From the NCBI GenBank assembly GCA_023438885.1, contig JAEXPS010000189.1, positions 1-13,046 on the forward strand: DNA of 13,046 bases, written 5' to 3'. This document shows positions 12,935 through 13,046 of this stretch, piece by piece (position 1 is the first letter of the stretch; each line of letters begins with the position of its first letter). The position numbers were made by a program, and so were the translations under genes. This DNA comes from Actinomycetes bacterium. Lineage in GTDB: Bacteria; Actinomycetota; Actinomycetes; Actinomycetales; Cellulomonadaceae. The notes under the pieces were generated by a model, which worked only from the letters and a program-made list of their open reading frames with translations, did not search any database and had not been told where the DNA came from.

Positions 12935-13046
12935 TGGCGCCCCAACCAGCAGTAACGTCCGAGCAAAGTCACGCTGGGACAGCACTTTCCACGGCCGTGA
13001 CGAAGCGGTTCCCATCGCAACGTCCGACCCAGTGGTCGCGCTAGCG
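12935..13046. other. Right-edge non-coding stretch
   Basis: No supportable gene up to the window end. The 9-mer AACGTCCGA occurs twice (12954-12962 and 13019-13027), 65 bases apart. The region is less GC-rich than the coding parts, consistent with a regulatory region shared with whatever lies to the right. Confidence 0.4.

Overview
This is a very GC-rich window (C+G dominates nearly every line, GTG starts are common, and promoters look like TANNNT). It encodes mycothiol synthase (MshD), which is found only in Actinobacteria, so the source is a high-GC actinobacterium. A Micrococcales-type genome such as Cellulomonas or a relative is my inference from gene content and style, not something proven here.

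Layout. Positions 1-496 (minus) hold a MarR-family regulator that runs off the left edge, divergent from an unassigned conserved gene at 592-1236 (plus). Positions 1237-1439 are non-coding and contain a striking candidate cloverleaf RNA (1255-1342) plus a short leader hairpin. The plus-strand pair at 1440-3086 encodes a DUF47/PhoU-like protein and a PiT-family phosphate permease. Positions 3087-4455 form an accessory-looking island. It holds one minus-strand gene with an AbiEi-type winged-helix N-terminus and a DUF559/Vsr-like nuclease C-terminus. The gene is bracketed by two copies of a 56-bp imperfect palindrome (3142-3197 and 4351-4406), with a further half-site at its stop codon. Then come overlapping minus-strand genes for MutT1 (Nudix plus histidine phosphatase, 4456-5424) and polyphosphate kinase (5421-7652). 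Divergent from them are two translationally coupled YbjN-family paralogues (7915-8870), converging on and sharing their stop bases with mshD (8867-9940, minus). A flavin monooxygenase-like protein (10035-11267, plus) converges on a MATE efflux pump (11311-12756, minus), whose 290-bp upstream region has a recognisable promoter, an operator-like palindrome, tandem repeats and a hairpin.

How the genes may work together. DUF47-PiT brings in phosphate and PPK stores it as polyphosphate. MutT1 sanitises or hydrolyses nucleotides, so the middle of the window reads as a phosphate/polyphosphate neighbourhood interrupted by the palindrome-flanked nuclease gene. MshD adds thiol redox defence, and the FMO-like enzyme and MATE pump suggest oxidation or export of small molecules. 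The parts most likely to be undescribed are the AbiEi/DUF559 gene with its repeated palindromes and the cloverleaf RNA upstream of the phosphate transporter pair.
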